NCBI RefSeq assembly: GCF_001543245.1
Contig: NZ_CP014163.1
Coordinates: 434,001 to 498,000, forward strand
Direction: 5' to 3'
Length of the DNA stretch: 64,000 bases
Source: Aerococcus urinaehominis
GTDB lineage: Bacteria; Bacillota; Bacilli; Lactobacillales; Aerococcaceae
Below are positions 1 through 8,274 of this stretch, in pieces (within the stretch, counting starts at the first letter, position 1; each line of letters opens with the position of its first letter). The position numbers and the translations under genes were made by a program. The notes beneath the pieces were generated by a model, which was not told the origin of the DNA, searched no databases, and saw nothing but the letters and a program-made list of their open reading frames with translations.

Positions 1-179
1 CTGAAGATCTTAAATAAACTGGCTTGCAGGGGTTTAGGAAAACGAAAGACGAACTGCCAAATCCGTGATTGGGTATGAACTGTAACATTATCGATTTGGC
101 CAGCTAAAAAATTGGCATCTTCAATTTGCCAATCAATGTGCGTTAATAAAGCTTTAAATAATTCTTGGGGTGATGACAT
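1..179 (-). CDS. polC: DNA polymerase III, PolC type (N-terminal fragment)
   Basis: PolC is the replicative DNA polymerase of low-GC Firmicutes, with polymerase and 3'-5' exonuclease activity. Only the first 59 codons lie in the window; the gene runs off the left edge. The peptide begins MSSPQELFKALLTHI and continues with VHTQSRIWQFVFRFP, resembling the PolC amino-terminal domain that precedes the OB fold. The ATG sits just downstream of a strong AGGAGGT site (about 184-190). The position directly after rseP fits the Firmicute order cdsA-rseP-(proS)-polC, here without proS between them. The family is assigned from this short N-terminus plus context, so the call is good but not certain. Confidence 0.75.
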   Translation of the reverse strand, partial: MSSPQELFKALLTHIDWQIEDANFLAGQIDNVTVHTQSRIWQFVFRFPKPLQASLFKIF

Positions 180-204
180 AAAAACCTCCTGATATAAATA
201 AGCC

Positions 205-232
205 AAGGTCGAAGTAATCAAACTTCGACCTT
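205..232 (-). terminator. Hairpin between rseP and polC
   Basis: Perfect 11-bp inverted repeat AAGGTCGAAGT / ACTTCGACCTT with a 6-nt loop, directly after the rseP stop. The following minus-strand sequence is only modestly T-rich, so it may attenuate transcription rather than end it before polC. Confidence 0.5.
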
Positions 233-241
233 GCTAAAAAC

Positions 242-1507
242 TTATCCAAACAATCTTAAAATATCATTCCAGGTGATCATTACCATTAAAATAAATACTA
301 AGGCCACACCGATCAAAGATACAATACTCTGAGTTTTTTCACTTACAGGCTTACCACGTATACCTTCAATAACATTAAACACCAGCTTGCCTCCATCCAA
401 GGCTGGAATAGGCAGGAGATTAACGATACCTAGGTTTACACTAAGCGCGCCTAGCCAGGACAGCAGACCAGTAAATCCCAGTCCAACGACTTGACTGGTT
501 GCTTGATACATATATACTGGACCACCAAAATAGTTGATATTAAAACCAGTAGTGAAAATCTCTTTAAATACTGCAAAAATGCCTGTAATAATTGCCCAAG
601 TTTGGCTAAAACCAAAGGCTATCTTAGCCCAAAAAGACGTATTTTTAGGACGATACACACCAATTTGCTTAACTGTCTGGCCATTTTGGCCCTGCTCCAC
701 ATCAGGTGTAACTGTGATGGATCTTTGTGACCCGTTTCTATCAATAGTTAAGTCAATCGTCTCCTGGTTGCTAGCCTGTACCTGGCTGATAAAGTTATCG
801 AAACTGCTAATATCTTGACCATCTACGGCAAGCAGTTGATCTCCTGCTTGTAAACCAGCTGCTTGGGCCGGCGAATTTGCTACAATCTCACCAGCAACAG
901 GCTGGTTAGTCATCACGCCACCTTGAACAAAAGCTAGAATAATAAAGGTAACAATCGCTAAAATAAAGTTATTCATGGGGCCGGCAAAATTTACCATCAT
1001 GCGCTGACCTAGGCTAGCCGCCTGGAATTGCCGATAACGTGGTGCAATTCGGACACGCGTGCCGTCAACTTCCTCGATAATCGCATCTTCGGCCAGATGA
1101 AATTTTTTCACTTGACTGTCGCCATAAGCAATACCAGCAATAAATAAGTCATCTTCTAAATCTGCCTGGTGGACCTCAAGAGGCAAACCTTCCGTATGAT
1201 TAGCTTCAGCATCCATGGAAATAAAATTAACTAGTCCTGAATCATTTTGGCGAATGAGTATTTGTTGACCAACCGCAAGTTCTTCGGCCATCTCTTCCAT
1301 ACCGGCCATCCGGACATAGCCGCCCAAGGGTAACATCCGCACAGTATACGTGGTTTCTTGGCCGCGATGGGAAAAAAGTTTAGGTCCCATACCAATTGCA
1401 AATTCTCTGACCAGAATACCGGCCCGTTTGGCAAAATAAAAATGGCCAAATTCATGAATAATAACTATTAAACAAAATATAAAAATAAAAGCAATAATTG
1501 CTTGCAT
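242..1507 (-). CDS. rseP: RseP/RasP site-2 intramembrane zinc metalloprotease
   Basis: Membrane-embedded site-2 protease that cleaves anti-sigma factors and remnant signal peptides within the bilayer. The 421-residue length is normal for the family. The zinc motif HEFGH is at residues 18-22 inside the first membrane helix. A PDZ domain lies at about 205-280. The second active-site motif, NLLPIPALDGG, starts near residue 363 and its Asp (about 371) is the third zinc ligand. Further hydrophobic helices occupy about 170-195 and the C-terminus. It follows cdsA by 17 bp in the uppS-cdsA-rseP lipid/envelope cluster. The dxr gene often found between cdsA and rseP in Bacillus is absent. Confidence 0.95.
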   Translation of the reverse strand: MQAIIAFIFIFCLIVIIHEFGHFYFAKRAGILVREFAIGMGPKLFSHRGQETTYTVRMLPLGGYVRMAGMEEMAEELAVGQQILIRQNDSGLVNFISMDAEANHTEGLPLEVHQADLEDDLFIAGIAYGDSQVKKFHLAEDAIIEEVDGTRVRIAPRYRQFQAASLGQRMMVNFAGPMNNFILAIVTFIILAFVQGGVMTNQPVAGEIVANSPAQAAGLQAGDQLLAVDGQDISSFDNFISQVQASNQETIDLTIDRNGSQRSITVTPDVEQGQNGQTVKQIGVYRPKNTSFWAKIAFGFSQTWAIITGIFAVFKEIFTTGFNINYFGGPVYMYQATSQVVGLGFTGLLSWLGALSVNLGIVNLLPIPALDGGKLVFNVIEGIRGKPVSEKTQSIVSLIGVALVFILMVMITWNDILRLFG

Positions 1508-1524
1508 CAGTTCACCTCAAACTG

Positions 1525-2319
1525 CTAATTAAGATAAGAGAGGACAAAGTAAAAAAGGGGCATAACAATTAATAAATTGTCGAAACGGTCTACTAAACCA
1601 CCATGACCCGGCAAAATATGGCCGGAATCTTTAACCTGGTAGTAGCGTTTCATTGTAGATTCAATTAAATCCCCCATTTGACCAGCCAAAGCCAGAATTA
1701 AGACTAAAATAATATTTTGGCCTGCAGAAATATTGAGACTAGGCGTCAATAGGAGAAAAATTGTACTTAAGGTGTAGGCCCCCACGATGCCACCTATTGA
1801 ACCTTCAATTGTCTTATTTGGAGATACTTCAGGAGCTAACTTGTGCTTACCAACGGCACGACCAACTAGGTAGGCAAAACTATCATTTGCAAAAATAATT
1901 ATTAAGCCTAAAAATAAGTAGCTAAGCCCCATATCACGAATCATCAATAAATAATGATAACCCATGCCTAAATATATGGCAAAAAAACTAACAGCTGCTA
2001 CATCTTCCACATTAATCTGGTGCGGACGCCTCACCATGTGAATAAGCATTAAGACAACACCCGCATAAAAAACTAAAAATTTATCAATTTCTTGGTTCAT
2101 AAAGAAAAGATAATTGCTAGGCAATAAAATCACCAGCATACAAAATAATCCAGCTAGACTAAGAAAACTCACTAGAGGTTGTTTACGCATTTTCAATAAC
2201 TCAAACATGGAGACTACACCAATTAAAGCCATGAGCAGCTCCAATGCCCAGCCTCCTAGTAAGAGAATCGGAATAAAAATGGCCAAAGCTACTAGAGCCG
2301 TAATTACGCGCTGTTGCAT
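1525..2319 (-). CDS. cdsA: Phosphatidate cytidylyltransferase
   Basis: Makes CDP-diacylglycerol from phosphatidic acid and CTP, the branch point for membrane phospholipids. The protein has 264 residues and several hydrophobic helices. The C-terminal CdsA signature is clear: SPNKTIEGSIGG, then GDLIESTMKRYYQVKDSG, then LPGHGGLVDRFDN, containing the conserved acidic residues. The start ATG lies 10 bp after the uppS stop behind a TAGGAGG-like site, so the two genes are one transcription unit. The conserved neighbours uppS and rseP support the assignment. Confidence 0.95.
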   Translation of the reverse strand: MQQRVITALVALAIFIPILLLGGWALELLMALIGVVSMFELLKMRKQPLVSFLSLAGLFCMLVILLPSNYLFFMNQEIDKFLVFYAGVVLMLIHMVRRPHQINVEDVAAVSFFAIYLGMGYHYLLMIRDMGLSYLFLGLIIIFANDSFAYLVGRAVGKHKLAPEVSPNKTIEGSIGGIVGAYTLSTIFLLLTPSLNISAGQNIILVLILALAGQMGDLIESTMKRYYQVKDSGHILPGHGGLVDRFDNLLIVMPLFYFVLSYLN

Positions 2320-2328
2320 GACGACCTC

Positions 2329-3072
2329 CTAGGATACATCGCCAAAACGACGATGGCGGTGCTGGTAAACAGCAATACATGATTCAAATACCGATTGGTC
2401 AAAATCTGGCCACATGGTATCAACGAAATACATCTCGCTGTATGCTAGTTGCCATAACAGGTAATTACTTAAACGCACTTCTCCGCTTGACCTGATTAAA
2501 AAATCTGGATCTTGCAAATCATTGAGAAAAGCTGTTTGTAAAGAACGGGAGAAAAGCTCCTCATCTATATCTCCAACAGCAAGTTGCCCTTCTGCTACCT
2601 GTTGGGCTATAGATTGGCTAGCCTTGACTATTTCCGCACGGCTACCGTAATTAAAAGCAATATTAAGTATAAGGCCTTTGTTGTCCTTAGTCTTAGCAAT
2701 TGCTTCATTAATATAGGCTTGAGTCGTTCGATTTACCCCTTCTAAACTACCAGTAATAGTTATTTTAACATCATTGGCCATCAACTCTGGTAGTACGTCA
2801 TCGTTGAGCAACTTGGGTAAGGACATCAAATAGCTGATTTCCTCTTGTGGGCGCCGCCAGTTTTCAGTTGAAAAGGCATAGGCGGTAATTACCTTAATAC
2901 CCATTTGTGCTGCTGCTATAGCCACTCGGCGCAAGGCGTTAAGGCCTTCACGGTGGCCAGCCGTCCGCTTCAATCCCTGGGCCTGGGCCCAACGTCCATT
3001 ACCATCCATAATTACTGCCACATGCTGAGGAACTGGTAATTCAGGATTGAAGACTAAATTTTCTTGTATCAT
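2329..3072 (-). CDS. uppS: Isoprenyl transferase (undecaprenyl diphosphate synthase)
   Basis: Cis-prenyltransferase that extends farnesyl diphosphate with isopentenyl diphosphate to C55 undecaprenyl diphosphate, the lipid carrier for cell-wall synthesis. It has 247 residues. The active-site motif HVAVIMDGNGRWA starts at residue 17, with the Mg-binding Asp at 23. RTAGHREG follows, and the C-terminal RSSGEVRLSNYLLWQ motif binds the isopentenyl substrate. The start codon overlaps the stop of the upstream sirtuin-like gene by one base (TAATG), implying translational coupling to a gene that is not normally in this cluster. Confidence 0.96.
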   Translation of the reverse strand: MIQENLVFNPELPVPQHVAVIMDGNGRWAQAQGLKRTAGHREGLNALRRVAIAAAQMGIKVITAYAFSTENWRRPQEEISYLMSLPKLLNDDVLPELMANDVKITITGSLEGVNRTTQAYINEAIAKTKDNKGLILNIAFNYGSRAEIVKASQSIAQQVAEGQLAVGDIDEELFSRSLQTAFLNDLQDPDFLIRSSGEVRLSNYLLWQLAYSEMYFVDTMWPDFDQSVFESCIAVYQHRHRRFGDVS

Positions 3073-3980
3073 TAATGGTCACCCACTTCTTTATTATTGT
3101 CATAACTTGCTGCTAAATTAGACATCAAAACCTTAATATCCTGATTAATCCATAGGCTACGATCTCTAATTGCATGAGGAATATGGTAATCCTTTAAATT
3201 AACAGTCACGTATAAGACATTATTAAAGGCTTCGGTAAATTGTTGGAAAGGATGTTTAATAACTTGGGGCGCCATATAACCGCAACCTAGCTCTAAAAGC
3301 ACCAACCTCTTTTGCTTAGCAGCTTGCAGAAAATCAATAAATCGCGCCTGGTCTTGATAAAATTTCTGGTCTTCTACCATCCAATCTGTATGATTTCGGC
3401 GGTTAAGAGCCATTGGTGCCCCACATTTAGGACAGTAAGGGACTAGTTCACTAGGAACTAGCATCTTATCTTGACTGGCAAGCATTTTTTTCATTAAAGC
3501 TTCATTAGGATAGCGCTTGGCATGGCAGCCACGACTACACTGCAGCAGATTATATTTACCCTGGACATCAAATACCTGGTTAGCATCAAAACCAGCCGCT
3601 TCAAAAGCATTGTCAGCATTGGAAGTAATGACATGGCTAGGGTAACGACTAGCGAGCTCTTTTAAAGCTAAATAAGAAGGACCAACTGGCTGAGACAAGT
3701 AATTCAAGTCAACAAAGCGCGAAAAAAATGCCCATTCTTCTTCTAAAGTTGGAAACTCAAAAACTGAAGCTTGAAAAAGATCGAACCAACCATATTTATT
3801 GATAAAATCTGCAAAGTTTTCAGTAAAACGGGGACCAACATAGCTAAACCCATCGGCAGCCCCCATACCAGCACCAACTCCAAATAATACGTAATCACTT
3901 TGGTCTAATAAATACTTAAGACGCAAGTGATCCGCTAAACCTGCGCTCGCCGCTAGCTCTGATTGCCAAGTCCAAGTCAC
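3072..3980 (-). CDS. SirTM-like (class M) sirtuin, probable protein ADP-ribosyltransferase
   Basis: Sirtuin-fold protein of 302 residues. The NAD-binding glycine segment GVGAGMGAADGFSY is at about 34-47. TSNADNAF is at 119-126, and the position of the sirtuin catalytic His is Gln (VQG, Q140). A zinc site is formed by C148/C152 and C183/C186. In the SirTM class described from streptococci and staphylococci, Asn and Gln at matching positions catalyse ADP-ribosylation of lipoylated GcvH-like protein. Those enzymes usually sit beside a macrodomain, a GcvH-like protein and a lipoate ligase; none is next to this gene. The start is GTG after GGAAGGAAG. It is translationally coupled to uppS. The class is well supported; substrate and role are inference. 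Confidence 0.8.
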   Translation of the reverse strand: MTWTWQSELAASAGLADHLRLKYLLDQSDYVLFGVGAGMGAADGFSYVGPRFTENFADFINKYGWFDLFQASVFEFPTLEEEWAFFSRFVDLNYLSQPVGPSYLALKELASRYPSHVITSNADNAFEAAGFDANQVFDVQGKYNLLQCSRGCHAKRYPNEALMKKMLASQDKMLVPSELVPYCPKCGAPMALNRRNHTDWMVEDQKFYQDQARFIDFLQAAKQKRLVLLELGCGYMAPQVIKHPFQQFTEAFNNVLYVTVNLKDYHIPHAIRDRSLWINQDIKVLMSNLAASYDNNKEVGDH

Positions 3981-4008
3981 ATGCCAACTTCCTTCCTCTT
4001 TTAATACC

Positions 4009-4036
4009 TATCTAGTGTAGCGAATTTTTCTGCCAA
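4009..4036 (-). promoter_or_regulatory. Candidate promoter for the sirtuin-uppS-cdsA-rseP operon
   Basis: On the minus strand TTGGCA (4031-4036) is followed after 16 bp by TAGATA (4009-4014). The -10 match is weak, but it lies between the upstream terminator hairpin and the sirtuin start. Confidence 0.35.
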
Positions 4037-4044
4037 AAACAACA

Positions 4045-4074
4045 TAAGAGGTTAGGAAAACTCCTAACCTCTTA
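4045..4074 (-). terminator. Original frr terminator, now displaced by the IS
   Basis: Perfect 13-bp stem TAAGAGGTTAGGA / TCCTAACCTCTTA with a 4-nt loop; on the minus strand it is followed by TGTTGTTTTTG. Without the insertion sequence it would lie about 13 bases after the frr stop. The 8-bp target duplication overlaps the outer stem, so the element inserted at the foot of this terminator. Confidence 0.7.
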
Positions 4075-4078
4075 TTTA
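4071..4078. repeat. Target site duplication, left copy
   Basis: CTTATTTA directly flanks the left end of the insertion sequence and is repeated exactly at 5860-5867. Eight bases is the duplication length known for ISL3-family elements. Confidence 0.92.
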
Positions 4079-4104
4079 GGTTCTATACTTTTTGGTGTTG
4101 GTGA
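4079..4104 (+). repeat. IS left terminal inverted repeat
   Basis: Begins GGTTCTAT and includes GGTGTTGGTGA. It pairs with the right end 5834-5859, and its inner part is also the left arm of the inward-facing terminator. Confidence 0.88.
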
Positions 4105-4130
4105 GTAAAAACTCACTGACACCTTTTTTT
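4094..4130 (+). terminator. Inward-facing terminator at IS left end
   Basis: 13-bp stem GGTGTTGGTGAGT / ACTCACTGACACC with two G-U pairs on the plus-strand RNA, loop AAAA, then seven T residues (4124-4130). It would stop read-through from outside before it reaches the transposase gene. Confidence 0.75.
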
Positions 4131-4161
4131 ATTTGGAATCACAAAAAGCCAGTGAATTCTT

Positions 4162-4195
4162 TATAATTAAGTTGTCAGACAAAACTACAAAGGAG
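4162..4195 (+). promoter_or_regulatory. Transposase promoter -10 and ribosome site
   Basis: TATAAT at 4162-4167, without a convincing -35 box, and AAAGGAG at 4189-4195, 7 bp before the transposase ATG. The promoter lies inside the element, downstream of the left-end terminator. Confidence 0.55.
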
Positions 4196-4202
4196 AATTC
4201 AC

Positions 4203-5555
4203 ATGGCTCAAAATGATTGTATCAAAAACCTATTAAGTATTACAGACGAAAATATTAAATTAGAGGACAAGGTAACGATTAAAAAGATTAAACAAGTGAC
4301 TCATAAAGTAATCTACGGCACACTAACTTATCAACCAGACAGCTGTCCAAATTGCCTCCATAAGGAGGCTGACCAAGCTAGTATTATTAAGCATGGTTAT
4401 AAACTATCGCGCATTTTAATAGGTGAATTCAACACACAACCAATCTCTTTAGTATTAAAAAAACAGCGATTTTTCTGTAAAAATTGCCAAATTACGTTTA
4501 CAGCCTCTTCTAATCTAGTTGCTAAAAATTGCTTTATTAGTCGCCAAATCAAGTGTTTAGCGATACAAGAATTATCAGAGTCGCAAAGTATGTCCTTAAT
4601 CGCTAAAAAACTTAATATTTCAAATTCTACTGTTATTCGTCTGCTTGAATCGACTGCTAAACAATTCAAACAAAGTTACCGGCAACTACCTAGGCATTTA
4701 TCTATTGATGAGTTTAAATCTGTTAAAAATGTCTCAGGCGCTATGTCTTGCATCCTAGTGGATGCAGCTAATCATCGTTTATTTGATATATTAGAAGATC
4801 GGACGCAAGCTTATTTAAGAGATTATTTTATGCGTTTCCCTCTGGAAAAGAGAAAGCTAGTTGAAACGATTACCATGGATATGTACTCACCTTATTATGA
4901 TTTTTTACAACAAATCTTTCCAAATGCGAAAATTATTATTGACCGATTCCATATTGTCCAACTACTGAATCAGACTTTGAATAGCCAACGGATTCTTGTG
5001 ATGAATCAACAACCTAAGCAATCAACACACTATCGGAAATTGAAACAGTTATGGAAGCTGATTTTAAAGAACCAAGAAGCACTGAATAGTGTTAATTACC
5101 GCACACATCGCTTATTTGATGGCCTTATAACAGAAGCAGGTATAGTTGAATTTATGCTTAATATCGACAGTAAATTTAGAAAAGTCTATGATGTCGTCAA
5201 TGAGCTCAAATATCACCTTAAAACAGGGAATATCAATGCTTTCCTACATACAATTAGTCGCAATAAGAGCCAACGGCTCCCGAAGAATTTGAGAAAAACG
5301 ATGAATACTCTGCTCAAATACTTACCTGCTATTATCAATAGCTTTCGTTATACACTTTCCAATGGGCCAATTGAGGGTATGAATAATAAAATTAAGAATA
5401 TTAAGCGTTCCGGATTTGGTTACCGCAATTTTTATCATTTAAGGGCAAGGGCTTTTCTTTCCTTTAAATCATATGAGGTAAAGAGGGAAAATAAACCTAC
5501 CATAAATAGAAAGATTGAAAAGCTAGATACAGAATCTAGGGCCCTATGTGCCTAA
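4203..5555 (+). CDS. ISL3-family transposase
   Basis: DDE transposase of 450 residues that moves the insertion sequence. An N-terminal zinc-finger-like region has cysteine pairs C48/C51 and C92/C95. A helix-turn-helix region lies at about 128-150. The catalytic core shows D169 in SIDEFKSV, D226 in TMDMYSPYYDF and E391 in GPIEGMNNKIK, followed by the typical GFGYRNFYHLRARAFL tail. The reading frame is uninterrupted and full length, so the element could be active. The ATG follows AAAGGAG. No second gene lies within the ends; a small reverse ORF in the tail is explained by the structured region. Confidence 0.96.
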   Translation: MAQNDCIKNLLSITDENIKLEDKVTIKKIKQVTHKVIYGTLTYQPDSCPNCLHKEADQASIIKHGYKLSRILIGEFNTQPISLVLKKQRFFCKNCQITFTASSNLVAKNCFISRQIKCLAIQELSESQSMSLIAKKLNISNSTVIRLLESTAKQFKQSYRQLPRHLSIDEFKSVKNVSGAMSCILVDAANHRLFDILEDRTQAYLRDYFMRFPLEKRKLVETITMDMYSPYYDFLQQIFPNAKIIIDRFHIVQLLNQTLNSQRILVMNQQPKQSTHYRKLKQLWKLILKNQEALNSVNYRTHRLFDGLITEAGIVEFMLNIDSKFRKVYDVVNELKYHLKTGNINAFLHTISRNKSQRLPKNLRKTMNTLLKYLPAIINSFRYTLSNGPIEGMNNKIKNIKRSGFGYRNFYHLRARAFLSFKSYEVKRENKPTINRKIEKLDTESRALCA

Positions 5556-5800
5556 GTTAAAAGATATTTTTTACTAGAGGCGGAAGAGAATGGGCATCTG
5601 TTAGCCATGTTAAGCACGCCAAAGAAATACAAGCTGTGACAATCCTAGAGCCGTAGGAGCAACGCGACGTACGGATATAGCGATTGACTACAGCTTGTTT
5701 GAGGCTGGCGAGGTGAGAGACCTTGGCTCGAACCGGTGCCATGGCTGTTGAACAGATGACCAATTCTCTGGAGACTCTAGCCTATGGCTAGAAAAAATAA
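5556..5800 (+). other. Structured non-coding 3' tail of the IS (nested dyad 5574-5780)
   Basis: No gene is supported here. Eight nested Watson-Crick helices can be read directly: 5574-5579 with 5775-5780; 5585-5591 with 5763-5769; 5595-5602 with 5751-5758; 5603-5609 with 5740-5746; 5614-5617 with 5736-5739; 5629-5637 with 5690-5698; 5640-5644 with 5682-5686; 5651-5655 with 5670-5674. That is about 51 bp, capped by a 14-nt loop at 5656-5669. A side hairpin AGGT/ACCT sits at 5711-5723. If transcribed it would form the 3' UTR of the transposase mRNA. It could be a structured RNA or a DNA cruciform; function unknown. Pairing by eye is clear, but no folding energy was computed. Confidence 0.7.
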
Positions 5801-5829
5801 AAAAGACCGAAGTCAAAACTTCGATCTTT
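5790..5829 (-). terminator. Inward-facing terminator at IS right end
   Basis: Stem AAAGACCGAAGT / ACTTCGATCTTT (5802-5813 with 5818-5829). The single mismatch is a G-U pair on the minus-strand RNA, and the stem is followed there by TTTTTTATTTTTT. It now terminates transcripts leaving frr and keeps them out of the element. Confidence 0.77.
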
Positions 5830-5833
5830 AATA

Positions 5834-5859
5834 TCACCAACACTATTTGACAAAGAGCC
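5834..5859 (-). repeat. IS right terminal inverted repeat
   Basis: Read on the minus strand it begins GGCTCTTTG and contains GTGTTGGTGA, matching the left end at 18 of 26 positions. Confidence 0.88.
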
Positions 5860-5867
5860 CTTATTTA
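5860..5867. repeat. Target site duplication, right copy
   Basis: CTTATTTA, identical to 4071-4078 and directly abutting the right end of the element. Confidence 0.92.
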
Positions 5868-5873
5868 TCAAAA

Positions 5874-6434
5874 CTAAACTTCTAAAATTTCTTTTTCCTT
5901 GTCCTTAGCCATAGCATCCATACGACTGATACTTTCATCAGTCAATTTTTGGATATCTTTTTCATAGTCACGTAAGTCATCTTCAGAAATTTCAGCAGCC
6001 TTTTCAGCTTTCTTAACAATGTCCAGCGCATCACGGCGAATATTTCTAACGGCTACCTTGGCAGCTTCAAGTTCTTTACCGACATTTTTGCTTAATTCCT
6101 GGCGACGTTCCTTGGTCAGGGCTGGGATAACCAAACGAATGACATTGCCATCATTAGTAGGCGGAATACCAATATCTGACATTTGTAAGGCCCGGTCAAT
6201 TTCTGCCAAGGCCGTCTTGTCGTATGGTGTAATTAAAAGCATACGAGGCTCAGGGACTGTGATATTAGCCAATTGATTAAGTGGCGTTGGGGCACCATAG
6301 TACTCCACCATTACACCATCTAATAAACTAGCATTGGCTACGCCAGCCCGAATACGGGCTAACTGATTCTGTAAAGAGTTTTCCGATTTAGCCATCCGCT
6401 CTTTAGTTTCTTTTAAAACAGTATCTACTGACAT
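5874..6434 (-). CDS. frr: Ribosome recycling factor
   Basis: With EF-G it splits the post-termination ribosome. The 186 residues match the family length of about 185. The N-terminal helix carries [14 protein letters not shown] with the conserved arginines, followed by [26 protein letters not shown] and the second-domain stretch FDLN-free [22 protein letters not shown]. It begins 1 bp after the pyrH stop, in the conserved rpsB-tsf-pyrH-frr order. The insertion sequence begins only 14 bp beyond its stop, so its transcript now ends at a terminator inside the element. Confidence 0.97.
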   Translation of the reverse strand: MSVDTVLKETKERMAKSENSLQNQLARIRAGVANASLLDGVMVEYYGAPTPLNQLANITVPEPRMLLITPYDKTALAEIDRALQMSDIGIPPTNDGNVIRLVIPALTKERRQELSKNVGKELEAAKVAVRNIRRDALDIVKKAEKAAEISEDDLRDYEKDIQKLTDESISRMDAMAKDKEKEILEV

Positions 6435-6435
6435 C

Positions 6436-7228
<793 letters not shown>

Positions 7229-7278
7229 CACTTGTTTCTATAAGCCTATATATGATATACGTGCTAGTAGAGTTTAGA

Positions 7279-8154
7279 TTATTTCATTTGTTGAGCAACT
7301 TCATCTGCGAAGTTTTCTTCCCGTTTTTCGATACCTTCGCCTACTTCATAACGACGGAAGAAGTCAATCTTAGCGCCAGCCTCTTTAGCTACTTCGCCGA
7401 CTGTCTTGCTGTCATCTAATAAGTAGTCTTGATCTACTAAGCAAATTTCAGAGAAGAATTTACGTAAACGACCAGCAATCATTTTTTCAACAATATTAGC
7501 TGGCTTACCTTCGTTTAAGGCTTGTTCAGTTAAAACTTCTTTTTCATGTTCACGGACATCAGCTGGTACAGATTCTTCATCTAAGAAACGTGGATTTAAA
7601 CCACCGATATGCATGGCAATACCGTTGGCTAAGTCTTGGTCCCCACCAGTTAATTGAACTAAAACTGAAATACGGCCACCTTGGTGAGCGTAATGACCAA
7701 ATTCTTGATCGTCTGTCTTAGTGAAGATTTCGAAACGACGGAAATCTAGTTTCTCACCAATAACAGATGTTTTTTCAGCAATGTGCTCTGAAAGTTTTTG
7801 ACCTTCAATTGTCACATTTTCCATAGCCGCTTCTACTGATTCTGGTTTTTGGTCTAGGATAGCAAATGCCAAACTGTCTAATAGGTTAATAAATTGTTCG
7901 TTTTTAGCTACGAAGTCAGTTTCAGAGTTTAATTCTAAAATAACCGCTTCATTACCGCGAACAACCACTTTAGTTAAACCTTCAGCAGCGATTCTGTCAG
8001 ATTTTTTTGCTGCCTTAGCTAAACCATTTTCACGTAGGAAGTCGATTGCTTTATCCATATCTCCGTCAGTTTCAACTAATGCTTTTTTAGCATCCATCAT
8101 ACCAACGCCAGTACGGTCACGTAATTCTTTTACTTCTTTTGCAGTTACAGCCAT
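7279..8154 (-). CDS. tsf: Elongation factor Ts
   Basis: Guanine nucleotide exchange factor for EF-Tu. The 291 residues match the family. The N-terminal UBA-like module contains VKELRDRTGVGMMDAKKALV. The core begins with ELNSETDFVAKNEQF, and the TDFVA segment contacts EF-Tu. It lies downstream of rpsB in the universal rpsB-tsf pair, separated by 120 bp that contain a strong terminator-like hairpin. The start ATG follows TAGGAGG. Confidence 0.97.
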   Translation of the reverse strand: MAVTAKEVKELRDRTGVGMMDAKKALVETDGDMDKAIDFLRENGLAKAAKKSDRIAAEGLTKVVVRGNEAVILELNSETDFVAKNEQFINLLDSLAFAILDQKPESVEAAMENVTIEGQKLSEHIAEKTSVIGEKLDFRRFEIFTKTDDQEFGHYAHQGGRISVLVQLTGGDQDLANGIAMHIGGLNPRFLDEESVPADVREHEKEVLTEQALNEGKPANIVEKMIAGRLRKFFSEICLVDQDYLLDDSKTVGEVAKEAGAKIDFFRRYEVGEGIEKREENFADEVAQQMK

Positions 8155-8190
8155 GTGTAAGATTCCTCCTAAATTATATGGGTTTCCAGT

Positions 8191-8240
8191 AAAAAAGCTA
8201 TCTAATAAAGTAAAGCCAACGCTTAAAATTATCAGATAGC
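8191..8240 (-). terminator. rpsB-tsf intergenic terminator/attenuator
   Basis: Minus-strand RNA forms GCTATCTGATAA / TTATTAGATAGC (8229-8240 with 8197-8208) followed by six U residues. It sits between rpsB and tsf and should lower read-through into tsf. Confidence 0.8.
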
Positions 8241-8274
8241 CTCCTTTTATACTTTTATAATACTATGACTTGAA

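Larger units (their letters stand above)
4079..5859 (+). mobile_element. Complete ISL3-family insertion sequence (1781 bp)
   Basis: Ends were defined from the sequence: imperfect terminal inverted repeats at 4079-4104 and 5834-5859 match at 18 of 26 positions, including GG-TCT at the tip and GTGTTGGTGA internally. A perfect 8-bp duplication CTTATTTA flanks it. The cargo is one intact 450-residue transposase on plus, followed by a 304-bp non-coding tail with a striking nested dyad (5574-5780). Both ends carry hairpin terminators facing inward. The intact gene, intact ends and perfect duplication suggest a recent insertion. It lies between the sirtuin/uppS operon and frr, separating frr from its own terminator. 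Confidence 0.95.

Noticed and set aside
5711-5740. T-arm-like GGCTCGAACC suggesting a tRNA-like fragment in the IS tail
   Set aside because: There is no matching acceptor, D or anticodon arm around it. Its flanks are taken up by the longer helices.
5557-5763. Reverse-strand 68-codon ORF in the IS tail
   Set aside because: It lies inside the nested dyad and has a composition set by the paired bases, with no domain and no plausible ribosome site. The structure explains the sequence better than a protein does.
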